Part shown: positions 28,198 through 37,786 of the stretch, one piece after another
How positions within the stretch are numbered: the first letter of the stretch is position 1
Layout of the letters: each line of letters begins with the position of its first letter
From: Stutzerimonas kirkiae
GTDB lineage: Bacteria; Pseudomonadota; Gammaproteobacteria; Pseudomonadales; Pseudomonadaceae
Length of the DNA stretch: 64,000 nucleotides
Direction of reading: 5' to 3'
Assembly (NCBI RefSeq): GCF_004327335.1
Contig: NZ_QJUO01000002.1
Location: 216,459-280,458 of the forward strand
Translations under genes and position numbers: made by a program
The notes under the pieces: generated by a model
Databases searched by the model: none
The model's input: only the letters and a program-made list of their open reading frames with translations
What the model was told of the DNA's origin: nothing

Positions 28198-28755
28198 TTA
28201 TTCCTGCTCCTCGGGATTCAGGTGCGGCCAGGCGGCCAACAGATAGTGCAGCATGGACCAGATCGTCAGGGCCGCCGCCACCAGCAGCAATGCGTAACCC
28301 ATACCGACCCAGATCGTCATGGCCGGCGGGTTGGCCAGCAGGATCACCAGCGCCACCATCTGCGCGGTGGTCTTCCATTTGCCCAGGTTGGAAACTGCCA
28401 CATGCGCCCTGGCGCCCAGTTCGGCCATCCATTCGCGCAAGGCCGACACGACGATCTCGCGCCCGATGATGATCACCGCCGGCAGGGTCAGCCACAGGTT
28501 GGCATGCTCCTCCACCAGCAATACCAGAGCGACCGCGACCATCAGCTTGTCGGCGACCGGGTCGAGGAAGGCACCGAACGGCGTGCTCTGCTGCAGGCGT
28601 CGCGCCAGGTAGCCATCCAGCCAGTCGGTGATGGCGGCCACGGTGAAGACCGCGCTCGCCGCCAGGTAACTCCAGCCGAACGGCAGGTAGAACAACAGGA
28701 CGAAGATCGGAATCAGCAGTACCCGAAGTACGGTGAGGATGTTGGGAATATTCAT
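28198..28755 (-). CDS. pgsA: CDP-diacylglycerol--glycerol-3-phosphate 3-phosphatidyltransferase
   Basis: A 185-residue inner-membrane enzyme making phosphatidylglycerophosphate, the committed step to phosphatidylglycerol and cardiolipin. The CDP-alcohol phosphotransferase signature [10 protein letters not shown]...[10 protein letters not shown] is complete, and hydrophobic helices surround it. I chose the ATG at 28755 (M-N-I-P-N-I-L-T), matching known PgsA N termini, over an earlier GTG-type start. It follows uvrC by 33 nt in the conserved gacA-uvrC-pgsA order. Confidence 0.95.
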   Translation of the reverse strand: MNIPNILTVLRVLLIPIFVLLFYLPFGWSYLAASAVFTVAAITDWLDGYLARRLQQSTPFGAFLDPVADKLMVAVALVLLVEEHANLWLTLPAVIIIGREIVVSALREWMAELGARAHVAVSNLGKWKTTAQMVALVILLANPPAMTIWVGMGYALLLVAAALTIWSMLHYLLAAWPHLNPEEQE

Positions 28756-28788
28756 GGATACCACTGATCTGTAAATTTGCTGGGGATT

Positions 28789-30609
28789 CTACTCACTGTG
28801 CAGCGTTGCATAAATCAACTCGGCAAGCTTTTTACTGATACCCGGCGCCTTGGCGATTTCATCGCTGCTGGCCCTGGACAATTCCTGGAGCCCACCGAAA
28901 TGCTTGAGCAACTCGCGCCGCCGCTTGGGGCCGATGCCTGGCACATCCTCGAGTGACGAAGTGCGCCGTGCCTTGCCGCGCCGTGCCCGGTGCCCGGTGA
29001 TGGCGAAGCGGTGCGACTCGTCGCGGATCTGCTGGATCAGGTGCAAGGCCGGCGAATTGCCCGGAAGGGTGAACTCATGGGCGATATCATTCAGATAAAG
29101 TGTTTCAAGTCCAGGCTTGCGCGTCACGCCCTTGGCCACGCCCAGCAACACCAGGCCCTGCACACCCAGTTCCTCTATGACCTCGCGGGCCATGTTCAGT
29201 TGCCCCTTGCCACCGTCGACCAGCAGGATATCCGGCAGCTTGCCTTCGCCCTCGCCAGCCTTGCGCAAGCGCCGGGTCAGGGCCTGGCGCATGGCCGCAT
29301 AGTCATCCCCGGCAGCGACCCCGTCGATGTTGTAACGGCGATAATCGGACTTGATCGGCCCCTGTGGCCCGAATACCACGCAGGAGGCCACTGTCGCCTC
29401 GCCACTGGAATGGCTGATATCGAAGCACTCCAGCCGCGCTGGCGGCACATCCAGCCCCAGGGCCTCGGCCAGCGCCTCGAAACGCGCCGCCACATGCTGA
29501 CGATTCGCCAGCCGCGCCGCCAGGGCCTGCTCGGCGTTGGTCAGCGCCAGTTGCTGCCAGCGCGCTCGCGTACCGCGTACACGTTGCGAGATACCGATCT
29601 CCACGCCGTGCAACTGGGCCATGGCATCGACCAGGGTGGCGAAGTCCTCGTGCACGGCATTGACGATCAGCTCCGAGGGCAGATCGCGCTCCTGCGCGCT
29701 CAGGTAATACTGTTCGAGGAATGCCTGCAGGACATCCTCGGCGCGCTCCTCGATCGCCACCTTGGGAAAGAAGTTCTTGCCGCCGAGCACCCGCCCGGCG
29801 CGCACGCTGATCAAGTGCACGCAGGCGCCGCCCGGACTGGCCACCGCGGCGACGACATCCACATTGCCATGCCCGCCTTCCATGCTTTGCTGGTCCTGCA
29901 CCCGTCGCAACAGCGCGATCTGGTCACGCAACTGCGCCGCCTGTTCGAAATCCAGCGCCATCGCCGCCTGTTCCATGGCCCGCGACAGTTCCTCGGCCAG
30001 GGCATTGCTGCGCCCCTCGAGGAACATGCTCGAATGGCGGACATCCTGCGCATACTCCTCGGCCGATACCAGCCCCACGCAAGGCGCCTTGCAGCGCTTG
30101 ATCTGGTATTGCAGGCAAGGCCGGGTACGGTTGCGAAAGTAGCTGTCCTCGCACTGGCGAACCAGGAAAGTCTTCTGCAACAGGCTCAGGCTCTCCCGTA
30201 TGGCCACCGCGCTCGGATAGGGGCCGAAGTAACGGCCGCTTTCCTTCTTCGCCCCGCGATGAATCCCCAGGCGCGGGAACTCGCCGCTGGACAGCAGGAC
30301 GTAAGGGTAGGATTTGTCGTCGCGCAGCAGGATATTGTACGGCGGCCGCCACTGCTTGATCTGCGTCTGCTCCAGCAGCAGGGCCTCGGTTTCGTTCGAG
30401 GTGATGGTGGTTTCCACCTGGGCGATCTTCGCCACCAGTGCCGCGGTCTTCGGCGCCTGGCCACTCTTGCGGAAATAACTGGACAGGCGCTTCCTGAGGT
30501 TCTTCGCCTTGCCGACGTACAGCAGGCCGCCGTCGCTGTCGAACATGCGGTAGACGCCTGGCCGGCTGCTGCAGGCGGCCAGGAAGGCGGAGGGGTCGAA
30601 GCCGTTCAT
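28789..30609 (-). CDS. uvrC: excinuclease ABC subunit C
   Basis: A 606-residue nucleotide-excision-repair nuclease. Residues 10-95 hold the GIY-YIG domain ([19 protein letters not shown]) that cuts 3' of the lesion; a UVR motif lies near 200. The RNase H-like domain has D-I-S-H, V-D-G-G-K-G-Q and D-E-S-H-R-F-A for the 5' cut, and the chain ends in helix-hairpin-helix repeats. The ATG at 30609 lies 13 bases after the gacA stop; upstream in-frame codons overlap gacA and were rejected. Confidence 0.96.
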   Translation of the reverse strand: MNGFDPSAFLAACSSRPGVYRMFDSDGGLLYVGKAKNLRKRLSSYFRKSGQAPKTAALVAKIAQVETTITSNETEALLLEQTQIKQWRPPYNILLRDDKSYPYVLLSSGEFPRLGIHRGAKKESGRYFGPYPSAVAIRESLSLLQKTFLVRQCEDSYFRNRTRPCLQYQIKRCKAPCVGLVSAEEYAQDVRHSSMFLEGRSNALAEELSRAMEQAAMALDFEQAAQLRDQIALLRRVQDQQSMEGGHGNVDVVAAVASPGGACVHLISVRAGRVLGGKNFFPKVAIEERAEDVLQAFLEQYYLSAQERDLPSELIVNAVHEDFATLVDAMAQLHGVEIGISQRVRGTRARWQQLALTNAEQALAARLANRQHVAARFEALAEALGLDVPPARLECFDISHSSGEATVASCVVFGPQGPIKSDYRRYNIDGVAAGDDYAAMRQALTRRLRKAGEGEGKLPDILLVDGGKGQLNMAREVIEELGVQGLVLLGVAKGVTRKPGLETLYLNDIAHEFTLPGNSPALHLIQQIRDESHRFAITGHRARRGKARRTSSLEDVPGIGPKRRRELLKHFGGLQELSRASSDEIAKAPGISKKLAELIYATLHSE

Positions 30610-30622
30610 CGGAAGCCGTTCA

Positions 30623-31267
30623 TCAATTGATGGCGTCGACCATTCCGTGGCGCACGGCGAGCAGGGCCAGTTCCACGTCGCTGGAGATGGCAAGCTTCTC
30701 GTAGATACGGTAGCGATAGGTGTTGACGGTCTTTGGCGACAGGCAGAGCTTGTCCGAAATGGCCTGGACCTTCTGGCAGTTGGCGATCATCAGCGCAATC
30801 TGCATTTCCCGCTCGGACAGCAGGTCGAAGGGCGAGCCATCGACCGACGACTGGAAGGGTTTGAGCGCCAGCTGCTGGGCGATCTGCGGGCTGATGTAGC
30901 GCTGCCCGGCGAACACCTTGCGGATCGCCTGGACCATCTCGTCGAGCGCCGCGCCCTTGCTCAGATAACCCGCCGCGCCGGCCTGCAACAGGCGGGTCGG
31001 AAAGGGATCCTCCTCGCAGACGGTGACCGCGATCACCTTGAGGTCGGGATGGCTGCGCGTCAGCTTGCGCGTGGCTTCCAGGCCACCGATGCCGGGCATC
31101 TTGACATCCATCAGCACCACATCGGGCTTGAGTTCGCGGGTCTTCCTCAGCGCTTCCTCGCCGGAGTCGGCCTGCCCGGCTACCTGAAGGCCCTCGATAT
31201 CGGCCAGCATACGGGAAATCCCTGTACGTACCAGATCGTGGTCATCGACCACCAGCACCCTAATCAA
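30623..31267 (-). CDS. gacA: response regulator GacA (TTG start)
   Basis: A 214-residue NarL-type regulator, the output of the GacS sensor that drives the small RNAs rsmY/rsmZ and so controls secondary metabolism and biofilm genes. Receiver domain with V-V-D-D-H-D and phospho-acceptor Asp in [11 protein letters not shown]-terminal LuxR-type HTH ([10 protein letters not shown]...[11 protein letters not shown]). The alignment-supported start is a TTG at 31267 with GAGGT six bases upstream, as in several pseudomonad gacA genes; no ATG fits. Confidence 0.94.
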   Translation of the reverse strand: MIRVLVVDDHDLVRTGISRMLADIEGLQVAGQADSGEEALRKTRELKPDVVLMDVKMPGIGGLEATRKLTRSHPDLKVIAVTVCEEDPFPTRLLQAGAAGYLSKGAALDEMVQAIRKVFAGQRYISPQIAQQLALKPFQSSVDGSPFDLLSEREMQIALMIANCQKVQAISDKLCLSPKTVNTYRYRIYEKLAISSDVELALLAVRHGMVDAIN

Positions 31268-31419
31268 GCTGATACCTCGTTGTGCGCAATTGAATCTGGA
31301 CAGAGCTGGCAACCTCAGCCTGGCAGACTGTAGTAGAGCGCCAGGCTGAGACGAAGACAGGCAAAGCCCGCTTCTGCGGTTTGCGGAATACCGGGGACAT
31401 TACCCCACCTGGACAAAGG

Positions 31420-33129
31420 TTATGAAACCCCGCCTTGGCCTGATTCCGCAAGTCCTTCTCTTCGTTGCAGCAAATGCCCCAGGACCGCACGCATTTTGCC
31501 AGCTTTCACCGGCTTGTTGAGCACCGGCACGTTCAAGCCCTGCAATTGCCGCCGACACTGGTCGCTGCGGTCGGCGGTAATCATCACCACCGGTATCGGC
31601 CTGGCGAAGTGCTCACGCACGCCCTGCGCCACATCCCAGCCAGTGCCCCCGAGGTCCAGGTGATAATCCGCCAGTATCAGGTCGGGGGCCTGCCCATCCA
31701 GGACGGCAAAGGCTTGCTGGCGATCGGCCGCCGTCAGCACCTGGCAGCCCCACTGTTCCAACAGTGCGCGCATGCTCAGCAGGATGCTCAGCTCATTGTC
31801 GATCACCAGCAAACGGCACCCGGGCAACGGATCGCCCAGCATCGGCAGCAAGGCCGGGAAACCGCCGTGCGGGTCATGCGCAGGCTGCCCCGGCGGGACA
31901 TGCACACTGAACATCGAGCCCCGGCCGGCCTGCGACAGCACCTCGATGCGGTAATCGAGCATATTGGCGATACGCTCGACGATCGCCAGCCCCAGGCCCA
32001 CCCCAGCCCGCTCCACCGTCCGTTGCACGCCAAGCTGGTTGAACTCCAGGAAGATCGACTGGATCTGGTCCGGTTCGATACCTCTCCCGGTATCCCAGAC
32101 TTCCAGGCGTACATGGCCATTACGCTTGCGCGCACCAAGCAACACACGCCCCTGGTCGGTGTAGCGACAGGCATTGCTGAGAAAATTGCGCAGAATACGG
32201 GTCAGCAGGCGGAAATCGCCACGAATGGTATAGGCCGGAATGTAGCACTCCAGCGCCAGCCCGGCGGCCTGGGCCACCGGCTGGAATTCCGACAGCAGCG
32301 GCCGGAAGATCTCATCCAGGCGATAATCATGAATATCCGGCTTGACCGCACTCTGGTCGAGCTTGGAAATATCCAGCAGGTCGGTCAGCAGGTCCTCCGC
32401 CCCTTCGAGCGCCTGGTGGGCGCGCTCCACCAGGGTCTGCTCGGCTTCCGGCAGGTGTCGCTCGCGCAGGGTGGAAATCAGCAGCCTCGCGGCATTCAGG
32501 GGCTGCAGCAGATCGTGGCTGGCCGCGGCCAGGTATTTGTCCTTGCTGAGGTTGGCCGCTTCGGCGGCATCGCGTGCCTCACGCAGCTCCCGGGTGCGCT
32601 CGGCGACCCGTAGCTCCAGTTGCTCATTGAGCTGCAGCAGATGCTGCTGGGCCTGCTTGCGCTCGGTGATATCGGCGACAAAGCCCTCGACCAGCTCCTC
32701 GTCGCCCGGCTTCAACAGCAGGTTCATCATCACGTCGATGGCGCTGCCATCCTGGCGGCACAGGCGCGTCTCATAACCGAACAGGCCGCGCTCCCTGCTC
32801 AAGGTGCGGCGAATGCCGGCCAGCTCGGCATCGCCACCGACGAAGAGATTGTGCGAGCGCCTGCCCAGCTCGCGCATGGCCTGCTCGATCGAGTCATAGC
32901 CCAGCATCCGCAACAGCGCAGGGTTCGCCGCCCGGATGCCGCCCTGCAGGCCGGCCTGGAAAATGCCATGAACAGCATGCTCGAACAGCCACTTGTAGCG
33001 GTTGCGCTCCGCCTCCAGTTCCTCGAGGCGCGCCTGCAGTTCCGGATAGTGGCTCTTGCGTGCCGAATGAGTGCCCAGCCCGAGCAGGCCGGCCAGGGCC
33101 TGTCGCTGCTCGTCAGAGGGCTTCGGCAT
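31420..33129 (-). CDS. hybrid sensor histidine kinase, NahK/ErcS'-like
   Basis: A 569-residue soluble kinase with no transmembrane segment. An N-terminal helix is followed by a PAS domain (about residues 45-165), a coiled coil, HisKA with A-A-S-H-D-L-L-Q-P-L-N-A-A-R, HATPase (N-A-C-R-Y-T-D, D-T-G-R-G-I, G-V-G-L-G-L) and a C-terminal receiver with Asp in L-I-L-A-D-Y-H-L. The S-H-D-L-L-Q-P-L H-box is the spelling of the pseudomonad ErcS'/NahK group, linked to ethanol oxidation, biofilm and Gac/Rsm cross-talk. The ATG at 33129 overlaps the upstream dehydrogenase stop and has GAGG upstream. gacA follows 152 nt downstream. Confidence 0.85.
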   Translation of the reverse strand: MPKPSDEQRQALAGLLGLGTHSARKSHYPELQARLEELEAERNRYKWLFEHAVHGIFQAGLQGGIRAANPALLRMLGYDSIEQAMRELGRRSHNLFVGGDAELAGIRRTLSRERGLFGYETRLCRQDGSAIDVMMNLLLKPGDEELVEGFVADITERKQAQQHLLQLNEQLELRVAERTRELREARDAAEAANLSKDKYLAAASHDLLQPLNAARLLISTLRERHLPEAEQTLVERAHQALEGAEDLLTDLLDISKLDQSAVKPDIHDYRLDEIFRPLLSEFQPVAQAAGLALECYIPAYTIRGDFRLLTRILRNFLSNACRYTDQGRVLLGARKRNGHVRLEVWDTGRGIEPDQIQSIFLEFNQLGVQRTVERAGVGLGLAIVERIANMLDYRIEVLSQAGRGSMFSVHVPPGQPAHDPHGGFPALLPMLGDPLPGCRLLVIDNELSILLSMRALLEQWGCQVLTAADRQQAFAVLDGQAPDLILADYHLDLGGTGWDVAQGVREHFARPIPVVMITADRSDQCRRQLQGLNVPVLNKPVKAGKMRAVLGHLLQRREGLAESGQGGVS

Positions 33130-34276
33130 AGACGACCTCGACATCGCGCTGCGTCGACGAACGTGGGTTGGTCAAGATGCAGGGGTCCTGCATCGCATGC
33201 CTCGACAGCATCGGAATATCGGAAAGCGAAACCCCATGCAGCCCCAGCGTCTGTCGGAAGCCCACGGCCTGCTTGAACTCGATCAGGTGCTGCACGAGGC
33301 GATTGCGAATCTGTACGTGGGTCAGGCCACGGACATCGATACCGAAGGTTTCCGCCACCACCTTGAAGCGCTCGGGCGCCGCCTTGTAGTTGAAAGCCAC
33401 CACATGCTCCACCAGCGAGGCGTTGCACAGCCCATGGGGCAGGTCGAGATAGCCGCCCAGGCTATGGGACATGGCATGCACGGCGCCAAGAATGGCATTG
33501 GAAAAGGCCAGGCCGGCCTGCATGCTGCCCAGCATGATCTTCTCGCGCAGGGCGATATCCTGGGGATTGGCGATCATCTGCACCAGGTTGCCATTGATCA
33601 GCCGCATGGCTTCCAGGGCATGGAGGTCGGTCAATGGGCCATGCCCGGTGGAAACGAACGCCTCGATGGCATGCACCAGCGCGTCGATCCCGGTACAGGC
33701 GGCCAGGAACGGATCCATGCTGAGCGTGGTTTCCGGGTCGATCAGCGAGACATCGGGCACCGCGGCCTTGCTGACGATGGAGAACTTCATCTGTTCCTGC
33801 TGGTTGGAGATGATCACGAACTGCGAAACATCCGCCGAAGTCCCCGCAGTGGTCGGTATCAGGATCAGCGGCGGGCTGGGCACACGCAACTTGTCCACCC
33901 CTTCGAAGTCAGTGATCGGTCGCCCATGGGCGACCGCGATGCCGATCCCCTTGGCGCAATCCATCGGGCTGCCGCCACCGACCGCGACGATGGCATCGCA
34001 GCCTTCACTGCGGTACACCTCGCTGCCATGCATGACTTCATGGGTGCGCGGGTTGGGCGAGACATCGGTGAACAGGCAATGGGCGATGTTCTGCCGCTCC
34101 AGGCTGGCCTGCACATCCGCCACCCAGCCCGCTGCCACGACCCCGGGATCGGAAACCAGGAACACCTTGCGTGCGCCGAAATTGGCGGCACAGTTACCCG
34201 CACTGTGACGGCAACCGGCACCGAAAATGATTTCCGGAGAAACGAATTTGCGCTGCAAGCTGATATCCGGGCTCAT
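33113..34276 (-). CDS. iron-containing alcohol dehydrogenase, ErcA-like
   Basis: A 387-residue group III dehydrogenase. N-terminal NAD-binding half with V-G-G-G-S-P-M-D-C-A-K-G; metal ligands in H-A-M-S-H-S-L-G-G-Y and the conserved D-L-P-H-G-L-C-N-A. P. aeruginosa ErcA has a regulatory part in ethanol oxidation rather than being the main enzyme. Its overlap (17 nt) with a NahK/ErcS'-like kinase reproduces the ercA-ercS pairing, which supports that reading. The ATG at 34276 matches the family N terminus; the long open frame upstream runs toward the tRNA and is not coding. Confidence 0.85.
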   Translation of the reverse strand: MSPDISLQRKFVSPEIIFGAGCRHSAGNCAANFGARKVFLVSDPGVVAAGWVADVQASLERQNIAHCLFTDVSPNPRTHEVMHGSEVYRSEGCDAIVAVGGGSPMDCAKGIGIAVAHGRPITDFEGVDKLRVPSPPLILIPTTAGTSADVSQFVIISNQQEQMKFSIVSKAAVPDVSLIDPETTLSMDPFLAACTGIDALVHAIEAFVSTGHGPLTDLHALEAMRLINGNLVQMIANPQDIALREKIMLGSMQAGLAFSNAILGAVHAMSHSLGGYLDLPHGLCNASLVEHVVAFNYKAAPERFKVVAETFGIDVRGLTHVQIRNRLVQHLIEFKQAVGFRQTLGLHGVSLSDIPMLSRHAMQDPCILTNPRSSTQRDVEVVYAEAL

Positions 34277-34537
34277 GTGACGCTCTTTATTATTTTGTAA
34301 CGGTCGCCACAGCCTACTGCATTGCTCAACCATTGCAATGCAGACCAAGGTTGTGTGCGGGGTGATCGCGCGATGCGCGGGCAAGGGCCCGAAAAGCGTC
34401 CTGGGGATGGCCATGAGCGGCTTGCATGGGGGCCATCCACTGGTTATAGTCCTGCGCCGCAACGATACGGTCGCGAATGCGAAACGTTCCTGAAAAACCG
34501 CCGGGAACCACCCTGCCACCGGACGTTTCACTGTTAT

Positions 34538-34624
34538 GCCCGAGTGGTGAAATTGGTAGACACAAGGGACTTAAAATCCCTCGCTGGTAACAGCGTGCCG
34601 GTTCGACCCCGGCCTCGGGCACCA
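34538..34624 (+). tRNA. tRNA-Leu (anticodon UAA)
   Basis: 87 nt with the long variable arm typical of class II tRNAs, acceptor GCCCGAG/CTCGGGC, anticodon loop A-C-T-T-A-A-A-A-T giving UAA, and an encoded CCA. The E. coli counterpart (leuZ) lies in the glyW-cysT-leuZ cluster after pgsA; here it is separate and on the other strand. Confidence 0.96.
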
Positions 34625-34847
34625 ATGAATGCGCGATACAGAGCAGCTCCAGGCAAACATGCCCTGCTCCGCAATCGCCCTACCCCGCAAGAAATGATTA
34701 ACGCCCCGCCCATCCTGGGCGACCAAGTTCCTTCCCGACACACCTCGTTCGCCGCCAGCAGTTCCCGCTCATGGCCTATGCGCTGTCGGCGCCCGGCCTG
34801 CAAAGCTTCGCGGGCAGGCACAGCCAGGACGCGTGGCGGCTTCCCGC

Positions 34848-34910
34848 TTAGGGGCTGTTGACGTTTCGTCGCAAGCCGCGTTGTCGCGATGAAACGTCAG
34901 CAAACCTTAG
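34848..34910. mobile_element. short MITE-like element flanked by TTAG
   Basis: TTAG-GGGCTGTTGACGTTTCGTCG ... CGATGAAACGTCAGCAAACC-TTAG, only 63 bp, with the same ends as 17991-18232 and again a YTAR-type flank. Its right TTAG supplies the stop codon of zigA, and its long stem probably terminates that operon. Confidence 0.6.
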
Positions 34911-36103
34911 CCCCACGCGCCGAAGGGATCGGCAAGCCGCTGCCAGGCCTCGGCACCGGTAGCCATTTCCCGGTCCTCGAGCAGGCAGGCGTCCAGCTCT
35001 GCCGTCAGCCGCTCGAAGTCGATGTTCTGGCCGATGAACACCAGTTCCTGGCGGCAATCGCCGGTCTCCGCCGTCCAGTTTTTCAGGATGCCCTGCAGCC
35101 CCTCCTCATCCTGCGGCCACTGAGCCCTGGGCACGAAGCGCCACCAGACGCCAGCCAAGCCGTGGCGCATCAGGCCACCGGCCTGGGACCAGCTCCCCGC
35201 TTCGCGATATTTGCTGGCCAGCCAGAAGAAGCCCTTGGAACGCAGCAGGCGACCATTGCTCCAGGGCTGCGTGACGAAATCATGAAAGCGTTGCGGATGG
35301 AAGGGACGCCGGGCGCGATAGGCGGTGGAGGCGATGCCATATTCCTCGCTTTCCGGCACATGCTCGCCGCGCAGCTCCTTGAGCCATCCCGGCGCCTCGG
35401 CGGCACGCTCGAAATCGAAACGGCCAGTGTCGAGGATACGCTCCAGCGGCACCTGCCCCATGCTGACCGGCAGGATGTCCGCATGGGGGTTGAGGCTGCG
35501 CAGTATGGCCGTCAGCTCCTCGCGCTCGACGCTGGAGATCAGGTCGATCTTGCTGATCAGCAGCACATCGGCGAACTCCACCTGTTCGATCAGCAGGTCG
35601 GTAATCGAGCGCTCGTCCTCTTCGCCCAGGCTCTCGCCACGGCTGGCCAGGCTCTGCGACCCATGGAAATCACGCAGGAAGTTGACCCCGTCGACCAGCG
35701 TGACCATGGTGTCCAGCCGCGCCAGGTCGGACAGGCTGCGCCCCTGCTCGTCACGGAAGGTGAAGGTCTCGGCCACCGGCAACGGTTCGGCGATACCGGT
35801 GGACTCGATCAGCAGATAGTCGAACCGCCCCTCCCGCGCCAGCCGGCTGACCTCTTGCAGCAAGTCCTCGCGCAGGGTGCAGCAGATACAACCATTGCTC
35901 ATTTCCACCAGTTTCTCTTCGGCACGGTTGAGGCTGACATCGCGCTGCACCTCGCTGCCGTCGATGTTGATCTCGCTCATATCGTTGACGATCACCGCCA
36001 CTCTGCGGTTCTCGCGGTTCTTCAGCACATGGTTGAGCAGTGTGCTCTTGCCGGCGCCGAGAAAGCCGGACAGCACGGTTACGGGTAGGCGTTGCGGATT
36101 CAT
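34907..36103 (-). CDS. zigA: zinc metallochaperone GTPase, COG0523
   Basis: A 398-residue G3E GTPase. Walker [10 protein letters not shown] is at residues 13-21, the metal-binding G-C-I-C-C motif near 73, the conserved E-S-T-G-I-A-E-P, and S-K-I-D for the guanine base. The C-terminal CobW_C domain follows. Zur-controlled members deliver zinc to key enzymes during starvation. It is the third gene of folE2-dksA2-zigA behind a Zur box. The stop codon falls in the 63-bp repeat, so the last residues may have been changed by the insertion. Confidence 0.9.
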   Translation of the reverse strand: MNPQRLPVTVLSGFLGAGKSTLLNHVLKNRENRRVAVIVNDMSEINIDGSEVQRDVSLNRAEEKLVEMSNGCICCTLREDLLQEVSRLAREGRFDYLLIESTGIAEPLPVAETFTFRDEQGRSLSDLARLDTMVTLVDGVNFLRDFHGSQSLASRGESLGEEDERSITDLLIEQVEFADVLLISKIDLISSVEREELTAILRSLNPHADILPVSMGQVPLERILDTGRFDFERAAEAPGWLKELRGEHVPESEEYGIASTAYRARRPFHPQRFHDFVTQPWSNGRLLRSKGFFWLASKYREAGSWSQAGGLMRHGLAGVWWRFVPRAQWPQDEEGLQGILKNWTAETGDCRQELVFIGQNIDFERLTAELDACLLEDREMATGAEAWQRLADPFGAWG

Positions 36104-36115
36104 GGGTTTCCTCGT

Positions 36116-36535
36116 TCAGTCACGGTCACGCTGATGTTTTTCACGCTGCTCCTGGCGCTCCTTGGCTTCGATGCACAGGGTCGCGGTGGGTCGCAGCAGC
36201 AGGCGCCTGAGGCCGATGGCTTCGCCGGTTTCGGCGCACCAGCCATATTCGCCACGTGCCAGGCGTTCGAGCGCCTGGTCGATCTTGTCCAGCAGTTTCT
36301 TTTCACGCGCCAGCAACCGTAGCTGCCACTGCCGCAGTTCCTCGGCACTGCCGATATCCGCCGGGTCACTGCTGGGTTCATGCTCGCGCAACCCATCGAA
36401 CTCGCTGGCGATGCGCGCCTGCAGCTCCTGGCGCTGCGCCAGCAACAGGTCGCGGAAGAACGCCTGCTGCCGCCCATCCATATAGGCGCTGTCGGGTTGC
36501 TGAAGAAGTTCCTGTTCGGTCACGGACAGTTCCAT
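36116..36535 (-). CDS. dksA2: zinc-independent DksA paralogue
   Basis: A 139-residue RNA-polymerase secondary-channel regulator. It has the coiled-coil hairpin (S-S-D-P-A-D-I-G-S-A-E-E tip region) and a zinc-finger-like fold in which only two of four cysteines remain: C-x-x-T and C-x-x-A (G-W-C-A-E-T ... L-C-I-E-A). That is the exact pattern of P. aeruginosa DksA2, which replaces zinc-dependent DksA in zinc limitation and works with ppGpp. The start at 36535 lies 10 nt after folE2. A GTG four codons on is possible. Clearly Zur-operon context. Confidence 0.92.
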   Translation of the reverse strand: MELSVTEQELLQQPDSAYMDGRQQAFFRDLLLAQRQELQARIASEFDGLREHEPSSDPADIGSAEELRQWQLRLLAREKKLLDKIDQALERLARGEYGWCAETGEAIGLRRLLLRPTATLCIEAKERQEQREKHQRDRD

Positions 36536-36545
36536 AAGATATAAC

Positions 36546-37532
36546 CTAACCTTGGAATCGGACGCCCTGGTCCGCTCCCCCACGCACCGGGTCGATGGCG
36601 GTGCGCGCGCCATCCTCGGAAAACGCCGAGACGCCGGACTGCGAACTGCTCGCCACCGCATCGTGCGGGTGCAGGCTCTCGACATGCCTGACACTCACGC
36701 TGGAGTCGGGATACAGGCCGTCGATGGCCTGCCGAAGCCGCCGCGCGGCGTCCTCGACATACATCAGATTCTGCCCGTTCAGGCGCGCGAAGGCCTGCTC
36801 GTCGGCACGCTTGACCGCCGTCTGCAGCGGCGTGCCAAGGGCTGCCTCGATACGCTCGACCAATGTCAGCAGTCCCAGGCTGCGCGCCCCGTCATCCAGA
36901 CGTACACGCACGTCCGCCACGCTACGCTGGCTGTGGGGTGTCGCCAGGGTCGCATTGGCCCGCAGCCAGGCGGCGACCTCCGCCACATCCACCGGCCCCG
37001 AGGCCGCGAAAGCCTCGCTGAAGGCCTGTTCGATCAGTTGCCGGGTCAGGGCCGCCGAGCAGGGGCAGGTGGACGAGTAGCCGACCTGCACCGAGGCTTC
37101 CAGTGACAGTTGCCCATCCCCCCAGGTCGCCTCGATCCTCGCCGGATAGGCTTTCCAGCCGCTCAGCCCCTCGGTCAGCAACGCCGGACGCCGGCACAGC
37201 AGGGAAAAGGACAAGCCCAGGCGGGCACGCCGCGAATGGCAATCCGCATGGCTGTCCACCATCGCCCGCAGGAGCCTCGCCAATGCCACGGGGCTGAGCC
37301 GTTCGGCGTCGGAGAAGGCATCCAGCAGCCGGTACAGGCGGGACATATGGATGCCCTTGATGGTGGGATCGGGCAGGTCGACCCGGGCCTCCGCCCGTGC
37401 CTGCACGGGATAGGTGAAACCGGGCTCGTCCAGCATGATGGGCAGGTCGATCCCCTCCATGCCGACCCAGTCCAGGGCGACATGGGTCGAGGAAAGCTCC
37501 GTCAGGGCAACGTCGGGCAACAGGATACTCAT
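36546..37532 (-). CDS. folE2: GTP cyclohydrolase FolE2 (zinc-independent)
   Basis: A 328-residue type IB GTP cyclohydrolase, first enzyme of folate synthesis, which can use metals other than zinc and stands in for FolE when zinc is scarce. The active-site loop [10 protein letters not shown] is present, as is the early G-I-H-M-S-R-L. The ATG at 37532 fits the family; 55 bp upstream is a Zur-type palindrome. It heads the zinc-sparing operon with dksA2 and zigA. The C-terminal 25 residues (S-S-S-Q-S-G-V...) are longer than in many homologues. Confidence 0.92.
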   Translation of the reverse strand: MSILLPDVALTELSSTHVALDWVGMEGIDLPIMLDEPGFTYPVQARAEARVDLPDPTIKGIHMSRLYRLLDAFSDAERLSPVALARLLRAMVDSHADCHSRRARLGLSFSLLCRRPALLTEGLSGWKAYPARIEATWGDGQLSLEASVQVGYSSTCPCSAALTRQLIEQAFSEAFAASGPVDVAEVAAWLRANATLATPHSQRSVADVRVRLDDGARSLGLLTLVERIEAALGTPLQTAVKRADEQAFARLNGQNLMYVEDAARRLRQAIDGLYPDSSVSVRHVESLHPHDAVASSSQSGVSAFSEDGARTAIDPVRGGADQGVRFQG

Positions 37533-37586
37533 GGCAATCGTGGGTCTCGTCGGAACGGAGCAGCTCACCTGCTCCCGCCGCCAAAT

Positions 37587-37603
37587 ATGTTATAAAGTAA
37601 CAT
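37587..37603. promoter_or_regulatory. Zur box
   Basis: ATGTTATAAAGTAACAT, a 17-bp palindrome with arms ATGTTA/TAACAT, matches the AT-rich Zur operator type (GTTATA...TAACA). It lies 55 bp before folE2, with an AT-rich flank in an otherwise GC-rich region. Confidence 0.85.
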
Positions 37604-37651
37604 AAATAGCAACGACACCCGGACACATGACACAACAAGCCAGTCAACGCC

Positions 37652-37718
37652 GCAGGAGTGGCCTTGCCGGCGAATGTTGCCGATCGGTAGAGAATTCGCG
37701 GGCAAGCCCGCTCCCGCC
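37652..37718. repeat. REP-like inverted pair
   Basis: GCAGGAGTGGCCTTGCCGGC and ATTCGCGGGCAAGCCCGCTC face each other around a short spacer. The right unit resembles the common Pseudomonas REP with the core CGGGCAAGCCCGC. Lies between folE2 and rsmJ. Confidence 0.65.
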
Positions 37719-37786
37719 AGGGCGATCGAGCGATACCGTTATGCACCGGGAAGGGGAGGATAGACAGGCAGCGGAAGTGTGCAGCC

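Noticed and set aside
34625..34847. Possible small gene between tRNA-Leu and zigA
   Set aside because: Frames are short, cross the tRNA or the MITE, and lack start signals.
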